Positions 43,241 to 51,287 of a stretch of DNA of 64,000 nucleotides are shown piece by piece (the first letter of the stretch is position 1; each line of letters starts with the position of its first letter). The notes under the pieces are model-generated. The model saw nothing but the letters and a program-made list of their open reading frames with translations. It had not been told where the DNA came from and made no database searches. The translations under genes and the position numbers were made by a program. The stretch comes from Cloacimonetes bacterium UBA5284 (lineage in GTDB: Bacteria; Cloacimonadota; Cloacimonadia; Cloacimonadales; Cloacimonadaceae): NCBI GenBank assembly GCA_002410505.1, contig DHSO01000023.1, positions 13,681 through 77,680 on the forward strand, in the 5' to 3' direction.

Positions 43241-43714
43241 ATGAACGCTTTATTCAAACCAGAATTAGTGCGCATCGTGGATGCGTTTAAAAGCAAGAGT
43301 GACTGTCTGGATTATATGGCAGAACTATTGTCGGACAGTGGTTGCCTCAGCTTTCCGGATCGCTATCTGGCGGCGGTAAAAGGCCGCGAAGAGATAATGA
43401 GTACAGGAATCGGTAGAGGAATCGCCATTCCTCATGCCAGAGATCTCACGGTTGAATGCCTGAGAATAGCCGTATGCAAGATTTCTGACGCGTTGGATTT
43501 TAAATCTGTGGATAGCGAGCCGGTCAATCTGGTATTTATGATCGCGGTTCCACAAAACTCCAATCAGGAGTATATGCGAATCCTGCGCAATTTGTCCGAA
43601 TATTTGCGCAAGGAAGAGAATCGTGCTACACTGCTGGGAGCAAGTTCAGATCTGGAGTTATATAATTATGTACATGAAATTGAAGATATCATTATCGCTT
43701 CTCTTGCTCATTAG
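43241..43714 (+). CDS. PTS IIA-like protein (PtsN/EIIA-Ntr or fructose type)
   Basis: A 157-residue PTS EIIA type-2 domain. The phosphorylation site is H65 in GRGIAIPHAR, and the following LDFKSVDSEPVNLVFMIAVP is typical. No EIIB, EIIC, HPr or EI gene lies nearby, which suggests a regulatory role, as in the nitrogen PTS, rather than sugar import. The following PorV-type gene starts inside its last 41 bases. Confidence 0.85.
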   Translation: MNALFKPELVRIVDAFKSKSDCLDYMAELLSDSGCLSFPDRYLAAVKGREEIMSTGIGRGIAIPHARDLTVECLRIAVCKISDALDFKSVDSEPVNLVFMIAVPQNSNQEYMRILRNLSEYLRKEENRATLLGASSDLELYNYVHEIEDIIIASLAH

Positions 43715-44627
43715 TCTCGTGCCGTTGGCGGCACAGAGTGAGGACGCGGGCAGCACAGGTTTTGACACTCTGAAGCTGATCTACTCTGCGCGCACAACCG
43801 CGATGGCCGGTGCCGGGCTGGGTCTGGCCGCAAATCAGGAAGCGCAGAACTTAAATCCCGCAGCTATACTGCGGGTTCCAGATCATGGGATCAGTACCAC
43901 TTTTATGGATCACCTGGTAGGAAGTGCCGGGGGAGCCTTTCACTATGTGTATCCCAAAAATATGTATGAAGCCTATGGTGCCAGCCTTAGTTACTGGAAT
44001 AGCGGTCAGATGGACCGCACCGAGATCAGTTCTTCCGGAGATCTCATCGAAACCGGGGAAAGCTTTGGCGCAAGCAGCATAGTTGCGGGAGTAAGCGGGG
44101 CCAGGTTCATCAGTCCGGCCTTGGACATCGGTGGCAGCCTGAAGTTTATCTACGACAGTATCGACGGCAATTCCGCTTCGGCAGTAATGGCGGATCTGGG
44201 CGTGCTGCATCACACGGCAAATCCCAATATAAAGGTGGGTCTGGCTATTCGGAATCTGGGATTTCAGAGCTCATATTACAGCGACAGCAAATACAAGGAG
44301 CATCTGCCGCTCAGTTACGGGGCGGGGATCTCGATCAAGCTGATGCCAAAGCTGGATACAGCTCTGGACATTGGTAAGGCCACGGGCGAGCAATTCACCC
44401 TGAAAGTGGGCCTTGATTACGCTCTCAATTCCGCTTTTGCCCTGCGTGGCGGCTTTAAAAGCAATGCCGCGGATTACAACATGGGTGGGCTTGTCGGGGT
44501 CACCGGTGGAGGCAGCCTGGGCTTTGGCTGGAAATTCAGAAATTTCAACCTGGATTACGCCGTAGCGTCTTATGGAGATCTGGGAATCAGCAATCAACTG
44601 AGTCTGAGATACAATTTCGCAAACTGA
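43674..44627 (+). CDS. PorV/PorQ-family outer-membrane protein
   Basis: A 317-residue outer-membrane beta-barrel: signal peptide (KISLSLLLLISLVPLAAQ), then TLKLIYSARTTAMAGAGLGLAANQEAQNLNPA, the N-terminal plug/strand motif of PorV/PorQ proteins, and repeated amphipathic strands to the final aromatic-ended YNF. In Bacteroidota PorV carries substrates of the type 9 system to the surface. I start at the ATG at 43674 where the signal begins; it overlaps the upstream gene. Confidence 0.75.
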   Translation: MKLKISLSLLLLISLVPLAAQSEDAGSTGFDTLKLIYSARTTAMAGAGLGLAANQEAQNLNPAAILRVPDHGISTTFMDHLVGSAGGAFHYVYPKNMYEAYGASLSYWNSGQMDRTEISSSGDLIETGESFGASSIVAGVSGARFISPALDIGGSLKFIYDSIDGNSASAVMADLGVLHHTANPNIKVGLAIRNLGFQSSYYSDSKYKEHLPLSYGAGISIKLMPKLDTALDIGKATGEQFTLKVGLDYALNSAFALRGGFKSNAADYNMGGLVGVTGGGSLGFGWKFRNFNLDYAVASYGDLGISNQLSLRYNFAN

Positions 44628-44641
44628 CATAAGGATGGATT

Positions 44642-46744
44642 TTGCACAGCTTTTTATTTGAACTGGGAATTGAAGAACTGCCGGACAATGTGATTGTGCC
44701 TGCCATCAACAGCATCAGGGCATCTTTTGAAAAAATGCTTGCAGAGCAGAACCTGAGTTCCGCGGAGATCCGCATCGGCTCCACACCGCGCCGATTGGCA
44801 ATCTCTTGCACAAAGCTCCCCACAAAACAAGCGGACATAGAGATATGCAAGACGGGGCCATCCGTAAATATCGCTTACGACGCAAGTGGGGAACTTTCAA
44901 AAGCCGGAATGGGATTTGTGCGAAAGAGCGGGGCTGCTGAGACTGATGTCTATATCCAAAAAACTGAAAAAGGCGAATTCATCGCGGTTCGGTTTGTCCA
45001 AAACGGTAGAGAGAGTCGGGACATCTTGAGGGATTGGATTCCGGAAGCTATATCCCAGATTCCTCTGCCCAAAAAGATGATCTGGAAAAGCAAGAACCTG
45101 GCATTTTCCCGCCCTATCCGCTGGATTGTGGCTATGTGGGACACTCAGGTTTTAGACTTGGACATTTTGGGCATCAGAGCCGGCAGAATCAGCTATGGGA
45201 ACCGCTATCTGGGGCTGGAATCTAGCATCGAAATAGCAATCGCGACCGATTATGAGGAAGCTCTGGCACAGAACCGCGTGATCGTGGATAGAGACAAAAG
45301 ACGCGGGATGATCCTGGATCAATTCTCCGCTTTGTTCAACGACGGAACTTTCACCGTGAAGCAAGATGAGCGCTTGCTGGATACGGTATGCAATCTGGTG
45401 GAGCATCCCTGCGCGGTGGTGGCGGAATTTGATTCCTCCTTTTTGAAACTTCCGGAAAAAATCATCACTTCCACGATCAGCCAAAATCAAAAATACTTTT
45501 CAGTGTATGACAGCGATGGAAATCTGAGCAACAAGTTTGTCTTTGTCTCCAATGGAGATCCCCGGCATAGCGACATCATCAAAGCAGGCAATCAAAAGGT
45601 TGTAGCCGCCAGGTTGGAAGATGCTCTGTGGTTTTTCCAGGAAGATTGCAAGCGTGGTCTGGATGCCTTTGTGCCCCATCTGAAGGATGTGGTATTTCAA
45701 TCCAGTTTGGGTACTATGGCGGACAAAACCGAGCGCATTCTGGCAATCTGCGATTATCTGTGTCGGGAATTGGGTTTTGACGATATGCAGAAGCATAGGG
45801 CTCTAAGAACTGCACAGCTATGTAAGGCCGATCTGATGAGCTTGATGCTGGGAGAAAAAGAATTTGCCAAACTTCAAGGCTATATGGGTATGCAATATGC
45901 CCTGGCCGCGGGTGAAGATCCCGAAGTAGCTCAGGCTATCTATGAACATTACATGCCCAGAGGGAGCAACGATGGTCTGCCCGAAAGCATAAGCGGTGCC
46001 TTGTGCGCTGTGGCAGACAAGCTGGATAGCGTCTGTGGCATTATCGGGGTAGGGCAAATGCCCACCGGAAGTGCCGATCCTTTTGCCTTGCGCAGAGCGG
46101 CGGGAGGCTTGGTGCAGATTGTAGCCGATCGGGCTTGGGATATCGATCTGCAACGCTTGATTGATTATGCTTTTGAGATTCTGGCTTCGAGTGAAGTGAA
46201 GTTGGTGGATAAAGGCCGGGACAAGGTAAAAAGTTTCTGTGCTCAGCGGGTAAACTGGCTGCTGAAGGAAATGGGTATATCCTATGACATCGTAGCCAGT
46301 GTAAGCTATGCGGGATTTTCTCGCTTGACCCACCTGATCGCCAAAGCCCGGGCGCTGGAAGAATTGAGACAAGACGATAGATTCATAAAACTGGTGATAG
46401 GTTATAAACGCGTATCAAACATTATTGAGGGCGAAGCAAAGCCTGACTTGGTAGACCCGGCACTTTTTGAGAGCGATGCAGAGCGCGAGCTTTATGAAGG
46501 GCTGAGTGTCTTAAGCGAACAAATCGGAGCAGCTCTGGAGCGTTTTGACTATCCAGGCGCTCTGTTAATATTGGTGGAATTTGGCACCAACATCGACAAT
46601 TTCTTCGATAATGTATTGGTGAATTGCGATGAACCCAATTTAAAACAAAACCGACACAGCCTCTTGTCCGCGATCAGGGCGGAATTTATAAAAGTGGCAG
46701 ATTTATCACAAATCGTAGTAGAATCAAATGGAACCGGAGAATAA
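44642..46744 (+). CDS. glyS: Glycyl-tRNA synthetase beta subunit
   Basis: A 700-residue beta subunit, which binds tRNA-Gly and is needed for charging. The opening SFLFELGIEELPDNVIVPA is diagnostic, followed by GSTPRRLA, GPSVNIAYD and, later, the HD-like and DALR-type anticodon domains (FFDNVLVNCDE near 640). Start codon is TTG at 44642, after AAGGATGGAT. Length is normal. Located about 40 kb from glyQ, on the opposite strand. The pta start codon follows its stop with one base between. Confidence 0.96.
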   Translation: MHSFLFELGIEELPDNVIVPAINSIRASFEKMLAEQNLSSAEIRIGSTPRRLAISCTKLPTKQADIEICKTGPSVNIAYDASGELSKAGMGFVRKSGAAETDVYIQKTEKGEFIAVRFVQNGRESRDILRDWIPEAISQIPLPKKMIWKSKNLAFSRPIRWIVAMWDTQVLDLDILGIRAGRISYGNRYLGLESSIEIAIATDYEEALAQNRVIVDRDKRRGMILDQFSALFNDGTFTVKQDERLLDTVCNLVEHPCAVVAEFDSSFLKLPEKIITSTISQNQKYFSVYDSDGNLSNKFVFVSNGDPRHSDIIKAGNQKVVAARLEDALWFFQEDCKRGLDAFVPHLKDVVFQSSLGTMADKTERILAICDYLCRELGFDDMQKHRALRTAQLCKADLMSLMLGEKEFAKLQGYMGMQYALAAGEDPEVAQAIYEHYMPRGSNDGLPESISGALCAVADKLDSVCGIIGVGQMPTGSADPFALRRAAGGLVQIVADRAWDIDLQRLIDYAFEILASSEVKLVDKGRDKVKSFCAQRVNWLLKEMGISYDIVASVSYAGFSRLTHLIAKARALEELRQDDRFIKLVIGYKRVSNIIEGEAKPDLVDPALFESDAERELYEGLSVLSEQIGAALERFDYPGALLILVEFGTNIDNFFDNVLVNCDEPNLKQNRHSLLSAIRAEFIKVADLSQIVVESNGTGE

Positions 46745-47731
46745 ATGCACATCTTGGAAACTCTTAGAAACAGAGCTGCCGCAATCGGCGGAAGCATAGT
46801 ATTACCCGAATCTGAGGACAAAAGAACCCTGGCCGCGGCAGCAAGCCTGGCCGGACAAAAGATAGCGAAGGTAATCCTGCTGGGTGAACGTGCCACAGTG
46901 ATTAACCATGCGACCCAATTGGGAGTGGACATCTCACTTTGCGATATCATCAATCCTGCGCAAAGTACGGAACTGGAAGATTTTGCCGAAACCTTCTATT
47001 TACGCCGCAAAGAAAAGGGTCTGAGCAAGCAGGAAGCTTTGAAGATCATGCACAATTCGCTCTATTTTGGCGCGATGATGGTGAAAAAGGGTCTGGCCGG
47101 AGGTATGGTGGCCGGTGCTGCCAATACCACAGCAGATGTATTGCGAGCCGCTTTGCAAGTTGTGGGCGTGATGCCCGGGTTAAAGACAGTGTCCTCTACC
47201 TTTATCATGGTCTCTCCACGAGAAAATGATCCCACATATCTGTTTGCGGATTGCGCAGTGGTGCCAAACCCTGATTCCGAACAGCTGGCAGATATTGCCA
47301 GTTCCACCGCGCTCACCCGGCGCGCGATCCTGGGAGATGAGCCCTTTGTGGCCTTGCTCTCTTTCTCTACAAAAGGTAGTGCCGACCATGAATTGGTGGA
47401 AAAAGTGCGCGATGCCAAAGCAATATTGGATGCCCGCAAAGTAGATTTTGCCTATGATGGCGAACTGCAACTGGATGCAGCAATAGTAGAAAAAATAGCG
47501 GTATCCAAAGCTCCTGACAGCAATGTGGCAGGACATGCAAACACCCTGGTATTTCCGGATCTCCAAGCCGGAAACATCGGTTACAAGCTGGTACAGCGTT
47601 TAGGCGGCTATGAGGCCATCGGCCCCATCATTCAAGGCTTGGCGGCTCCGGTGTGCGACCTTTCCCGGGGCTGTTCCACCGAGGATATTGTAAATACTGC
47701 CATCCTCGTACTATTAATGACAAAAAAATAA
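46745..47731 (+). CDS. pta: Phosphate acetyltransferase
   Basis: A 328-residue short-form phosphotransacetylase, which interconverts acetyl-CoA and acetyl phosphate. Diagnostic blocks are IVLPESEDKRTLAAAA at the start, GGMVAGAANTTADVLRAAL near 120, VVPNPDSEQLADIA near 175 and NTLVFPDLQAGNIGYKLVQR near 265. In amino-acid fermenters it feeds acetate kinase to make ATP; no ackA is present in this window. Overlaps nothing and begins immediately after glyS. Confidence 0.94.
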   Translation: MHILETLRNRAAAIGGSIVLPESEDKRTLAAAASLAGQKIAKVILLGERATVINHATQLGVDISLCDIINPAQSTELEDFAETFYLRRKEKGLSKQEALKIMHNSLYFGAMMVKKGLAGGMVAGAANTTADVLRAALQVVGVMPGLKTVSSTFIMVSPRENDPTYLFADCAVVPNPDSEQLADIASSTALTRRAILGDEPFVALLSFSTKGSADHELVEKVRDAKAILDARKVDFAYDGELQLDAAIVEKIAVSKAPDSNVAGHANTLVFPDLQAGNIGYKLVQRLGGYEAIGPIIQGLAAPVCDLSRGCSTEDIVNTAILVLLMTKK

Positions 47732-47749
47732 AAGATATAGGGGGAAACG

Positions 47750-48952
47750 ATGGCTATCAAGCTGTCCAACCGCACCAAATTGATCAAACCCTCGCCTACT
47801 TTGAGCTTATCTGCCAAAGCGACGCAGATGAGACAGGCCGGGATCGACGTTGTAAACTTCGGAGTGGGAGAACCGGATTTTAACACTCCGGAATACATCA
47901 AGGCTTCTGCTCATAAGGCTATTGACGCAAACTTCACCCGCTATACTGCAAATGCCGGTATCATCGAACTGCGGGAGGCAGTGTGCGCTAAATTGAAACG
48001 AGATAACGGACTGGATTATTCGCCCAAGGACATATTGGTATCTCCAGGCGCCAAGGCGTCCATCCTGAACGTGCTGATCGCGGTTTGTGATACAGACGAT
48101 CAGGTGCTGATTCCCGTACCCTACTGGGTAACCTATCCGTATCAAACCATGATGGCAGATGCGGTTCCGGTTTACATCCAGACCCAAGCCTCCGAAGGCT
48201 TCAAGATTCACCCCGAGGCCCTGAAGGAAGCGATAGAAGACAGTCCCTGTGCCAAAGTTCTGATTCTAAATTCACCCAGCAATCCCACCGGCGCCGTATA
48301 CAGCCGCAAGGAACTGGAAGCAATAGCAGAGATCTGCATCCAAAACGATATCCTCGTTATCTCGGATGAGATCTACGAGAGATTGGTGTACGACGATGTG
48401 GAGCATGTCTCCATTGCATCTATCAGCCCGGAAGCAAAAGATCATACCGTGATCGTGAACGGAGTATCCAAAGCTTATGCCATGACCGGATGGAGACTGG
48501 GTTATGCCGCGGGGCCCTCGCACATCATCGGAGCAGCCGGCAGAGTGCAGGAACACACTACATCCTGCGTGAATTCCATTACTCAAAAAGCGTGTGTGAC
48601 CGCCCTGAATGAAGAAGACGATTCCATCGAAAACATGCGCAAGGAATTTTGGAAACGCAGAGATTATATGTATGATATGTTAATGAAGATTCCTCATGTC
48701 GTGTGCAAGAAGCCTCAAGGCGCTTTCTATATAATGCCGGATATCAGCTGGTATCTGGAAAACAACAATCTGGGCCTGAAGACCTCGGCCCAATTCTGCA
48801 ACGCGCTTTTGGAAAAACATCATGTGGCGATGGTGGACGGCGGCTCTTTTGGAGTGAAAGGAACCGTACGCTTCTCCTACGCAAACAGCATGGAAAACAT
48901 TACCAAGGGCGTTAATCGCTTTATCTCATTTCTGCAGGAGATCAGTTCATGA
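47750..48952 (+). CDS. Class I aminotransferase (aspartate aminotransferase-like)
   Basis: A 400-residue fold-type I PLP enzyme. The PLP lysine is K241 in NGVSKAYAMTGWRLG; NFGVGEPDFNTP near residue 38 and NSPSNPTGAVYSRKEL near 172 are the classic Asp/aromatic aminotransferase motifs. It probably transfers amino groups between aspartate or aromatic amino acids and 2-oxoglutarate, giving it a role in amino-acid fermentation. Start follows AGGGGGAAACG. Overlaps the next small gene by four bases. Confidence 0.93.
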   Translation: MAIKLSNRTKLIKPSPTLSLSAKATQMRQAGIDVVNFGVGEPDFNTPEYIKASAHKAIDANFTRYTANAGIIELREAVCAKLKRDNGLDYSPKDILVSPGAKASILNVLIAVCDTDDQVLIPVPYWVTYPYQTMMADAVPVYIQTQASEGFKIHPEALKEAIEDSPCAKVLILNSPSNPTGAVYSRKELEAIAEICIQNDILVISDEIYERLVYDDVEHVSIASISPEAKDHTVIVNGVSKAYAMTGWRLGYAAGPSHIIGAAGRVQEHTTSCVNSITQKACVTALNEEDDSIENMRKEFWKRRDYMYDMLMKIPHVVCKKPQGAFYIMPDISWYLENNNLGLKTSAQFCNALLEKHHVAMVDGGSFGVKGTVRFSYANSMENITKGVNRFISFLQEISS

Positions 48953-49179
48953 GCGATCTGAACGATAAGATCGAAGAACGTTGGCGCAGCCGCCGCAAAA
49001 AAGGCTACAACTGGCCTCGTCTGATAGTGATGCTATTGATTTTGATAGCTTTGATCTATTCGATGAGCATGTTGAAGCGAATGGGCGGCAATCAAGGTAT
49101 GATCATGAGCGCTGAACGTGATTCTGTCGAAACCGGATCGGATATGCCGGAAGCCGGTGGTTCGGAGCAATCACCTTGA
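48949..49179 (+). CDS. Small single-pass membrane protein
   Basis: A 76-residue protein with a basic N-terminal helix (EERWRSRRKKGYNWP), one membrane segment (RLIVMLLILIALIYSMSML) and a polar tail. It overlaps its upstream and downstream neighbours by four bases each, strong evidence that it is translated. No family recognised. Its conserved position between the aminotransferase and PfkB kinase would be worth comparing across relatives. Confidence 0.6.
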   Translation: MSDLNDKIEERWRSRRKKGYNWPRLIVMLLILIALIYSMSMLKRMGGNQGMIMSAERDSVETGSDMPEAGGSEQSP

Positions 49180-50069
49180 GTCTGGTAATAGTCGGTTCCA
49201 TCGGTCTAGACACCATCAGCACACCCTCCGGCAGCGTGATAGACGCGATCGGAGGCTCGGCGGTGTACGGCTCCATTTCGGCATCATATTTTACCCGGGT
49301 GAAGCTTATCGGCGTGGTGGGGAGCGATTATCCTCCCTCCGCGATCAAGGTATTGCAACGCCATAATATAAATTTGGATGGTTTGGAGCGGGCAGAGGGA
49401 AAAACTTTCCGCTGGACAGGTGAGTATCATGATCTGAACAAAGCCGAGACATTGCTAACCGAGCTAAATGTCTTTGCGGATTTTGTGCCTCAACTGCCTC
49501 AAAGCTGCATCAGCTGCCACTCTCTGCTACTGGCAAATATCCATCCAAATCTGCAACTGCAGGTACTGGACAAGACCGGATCTTATCAACATGTCGCGTG
49601 TGACACCATGAACTTCTGGATCGAAGGCTGTCCGGATGAGCTGGCCAGAGTAATATCCCGGGTGCATATCGTGTTTATGAATGAAGACGAAGTAAAATCC
49701 TTTACCAAAGAAACCAATATCTTTAGCTCAGCAAAGGCAATACTGGATATGGGGCCCAAGCTGGTGCTGGTAAAACGGGGAGAATACGGCAGCGCAGCCA
49801 TCACAAAAGACGCGATCTATTTTGCCCCCGCCTACCCTATTGGTGTAGTAAAAGATCCCACTGGTGCCGGAGACTCTTTTGCCGGGACCTTTATGGCTTG
49901 CCTGGAGGAACATCTGGAGCTGTCTGAATACGCCATCAAAGAAGCGCTCGGATATGCCACGGTGATGGCAGGCTTGAATGTAAGCGAATTCAGCGTGGGA
50001 GGAATCCTCGATATTCCCCGCGAAAAAATTGATGAATACAAGGAAAACTTATGCCGGATGACCATATAG
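49176..50069 (+). CDS. PfkB-family carbohydrate/nucleoside kinase
   Basis: A 297-residue ribokinase-fold kinase. The N-terminal GSIGLDTISTPSG and GGSAVYGS blocks and the C-terminal signature DPTGAGDSFAG with catalytic base D233 are intact. Substrate (ribose, adenosine, fructose or another sugar) cannot be read from sequence. The start is TTG at 49176, overlapping the upstream stop by four bases. It overlaps purM by 19 bases. Confidence 0.9.
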   Translation: MSLVIVGSIGLDTISTPSGSVIDAIGGSAVYGSISASYFTRVKLIGVVGSDYPPSAIKVLQRHNINLDGLERAEGKTFRWTGEYHDLNKAETLLTELNVFADFVPQLPQSCISCHSLLLANIHPNLQLQVLDKTGSYQHVACDTMNFWIEGCPDELARVISRVHIVFMNEDEVKSFTKETNIFSSAKAILDMGPKLVLVKRGEYGSAAITKDAIYFAPAYPIGVVKDPTGAGDSFAGTFMACLEEHLELSEYAIKEALGYATVMAGLNVSEFSVGGILDIPREKIDEYKENLCRMTI

Positions 50070-51094
50070 AATCCATGGATTACAAACAAGCCGGAGTGGA
50101 TATTGAAGCCGGCGAAAGAGCCGTACAAAAGATCAAAGACAAGGTGCGCACCACATTCAATGCCAGCGTCTTGAGTGAACTGGGGAGCTTTGGCGGTCTC
50201 TACCGCATCGATAGCGCCTGGAACAATCCCATACTGGTGGCCAGCACCGATGGAGTGGGAACCAAGCTTCTGGTGGCGATTCGAGCCGGGATCTACGATA
50301 CCGTGGGCCAAGACCTGGTAAACCACTGTGTGAACGATATCCTGGTTCAAGGCGCTACCCCGCTGTTTTTTTTGGATTACATCGGAGTAGGAAAGCTAAG
50401 TGTGGAAAACATCTCTCTGGTGATAGATGGCTTTGTGAAAGCCTGCCAGGAAAACGGCTGCGCTCTGATCGGCGGCGAGATGGCGGAAATGCCGGGATTG
50501 TATCGTCCGGGTGAATTTGATCTGGCGGGCACGATAGTGGGCATGGTGGAACAGGAAAACCTCTTGCCCAGACCCACAATGAAAGCCGGAGATATCCTAG
50601 TGGGGCTTCCTTCCACAGGTTTACACACAAACGGATATTCGCTGGCCCGAAAGGTTCTTTTTGAACGCATGGGCTTGAGAGTCGATTCTTATGTTCAGGA
50701 ATTGCAGTGCAGCCTAGCCGAAGCGCTTTTGAGGGTACATCGCAGTTATCTGCCGCATCTATCTCCATATTTAAAAAACCCCGGTTTGAAAGCTCTGGCC
50801 CACATTACGGGTGGTGGAATAGCTGGAAACTTGAAGCGTGTTCTCAGCGGGAATCTGCAAGGAGTCATTGAATTTCCGGAAGAGAGAATACCGCCAATAT
50901 ATCAGCTCATTCGCGACGGTGGCAATGTCTCTTGGGAAGTTATGCGTCAAACCTTCAATCTGGGCTTTGGTATGATATGTGTGATGAATCCGGATCTTGC
51001 CACAGAGTTTATCGCCGGGACAGAGGCCTTTGCTCTGGGCGAGCTCAGAGAGTCCCATCAGGGCCCCCAAGTAATATTCAAAGAAAAAACATAA
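50051..51094 (+). CDS. purM: Phosphoribosylformylglycinamidine cyclo-ligase
   Basis: A 347-residue AIR synthetase, which closes the imidazole ring in purine synthesis using ATP. Diagnostic blocks are YKQAGVDIEAGERAV, LVASTDGVGTKLLVA, VNDILVQGATPLFFLDY and LVGLPSTGLHTNGYSLARKV. I choose the ATG at 50051, preceded by AAGGAAAACTT, rather than the one at 50075. The only purine gene here; it closes the operon. Confidence 0.95.
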   Translation: MPDDHIESMDYKQAGVDIEAGERAVQKIKDKVRTTFNASVLSELGSFGGLYRIDSAWNNPILVASTDGVGTKLLVAIRAGIYDTVGQDLVNHCVNDILVQGATPLFFLDYIGVGKLSVENISLVIDGFVKACQENGCALIGGEMAEMPGLYRPGEFDLAGTIVGMVEQENLLPRPTMKAGDILVGLPSTGLHTNGYSLARKVLFERMGLRVDSYVQELQCSLAEALLRVHRSYLPHLSPYLKNPGLKALAHITGGGIAGNLKRVLSGNLQGVIEFPEERIPPIYQLIRDGGNVSWEVMRQTFNLGFGMICVMNPDLATEFIAGTEAFALGELRESHQGPQVIFKEKT

Positions 51095-51162
51095 ATGCGT
51101 TTTATTCAAGCTTATCCGTGCTCTTCAAGAAGAGAGTACAGAAGCTCATGAAAAAAAACTGC

Positions 51163-51191
51163 TTGACTGATTTTTACTGCTCAGATATAAG
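51163..51191 (+). promoter_or_regulatory. Promoter of the TonB/surface-protein operon
   Basis: TTGACT (51163-51168), exact 17-base spacer, TATAAG (51186-51191), about 97 bases upstream of the receptor ATG. The best-matching sigma-70-like promoter in the window. Confidence 0.6.
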
Positions 51192-51287
51192 AGCTTTAAG
51201 AGGAATAGCCTTTTTGCTTTTTGAGGTTAGCCTTAAACTAAATTATTACATAATAGTAAATAAGCCAGGATGAAGGGAGGTCCATCG

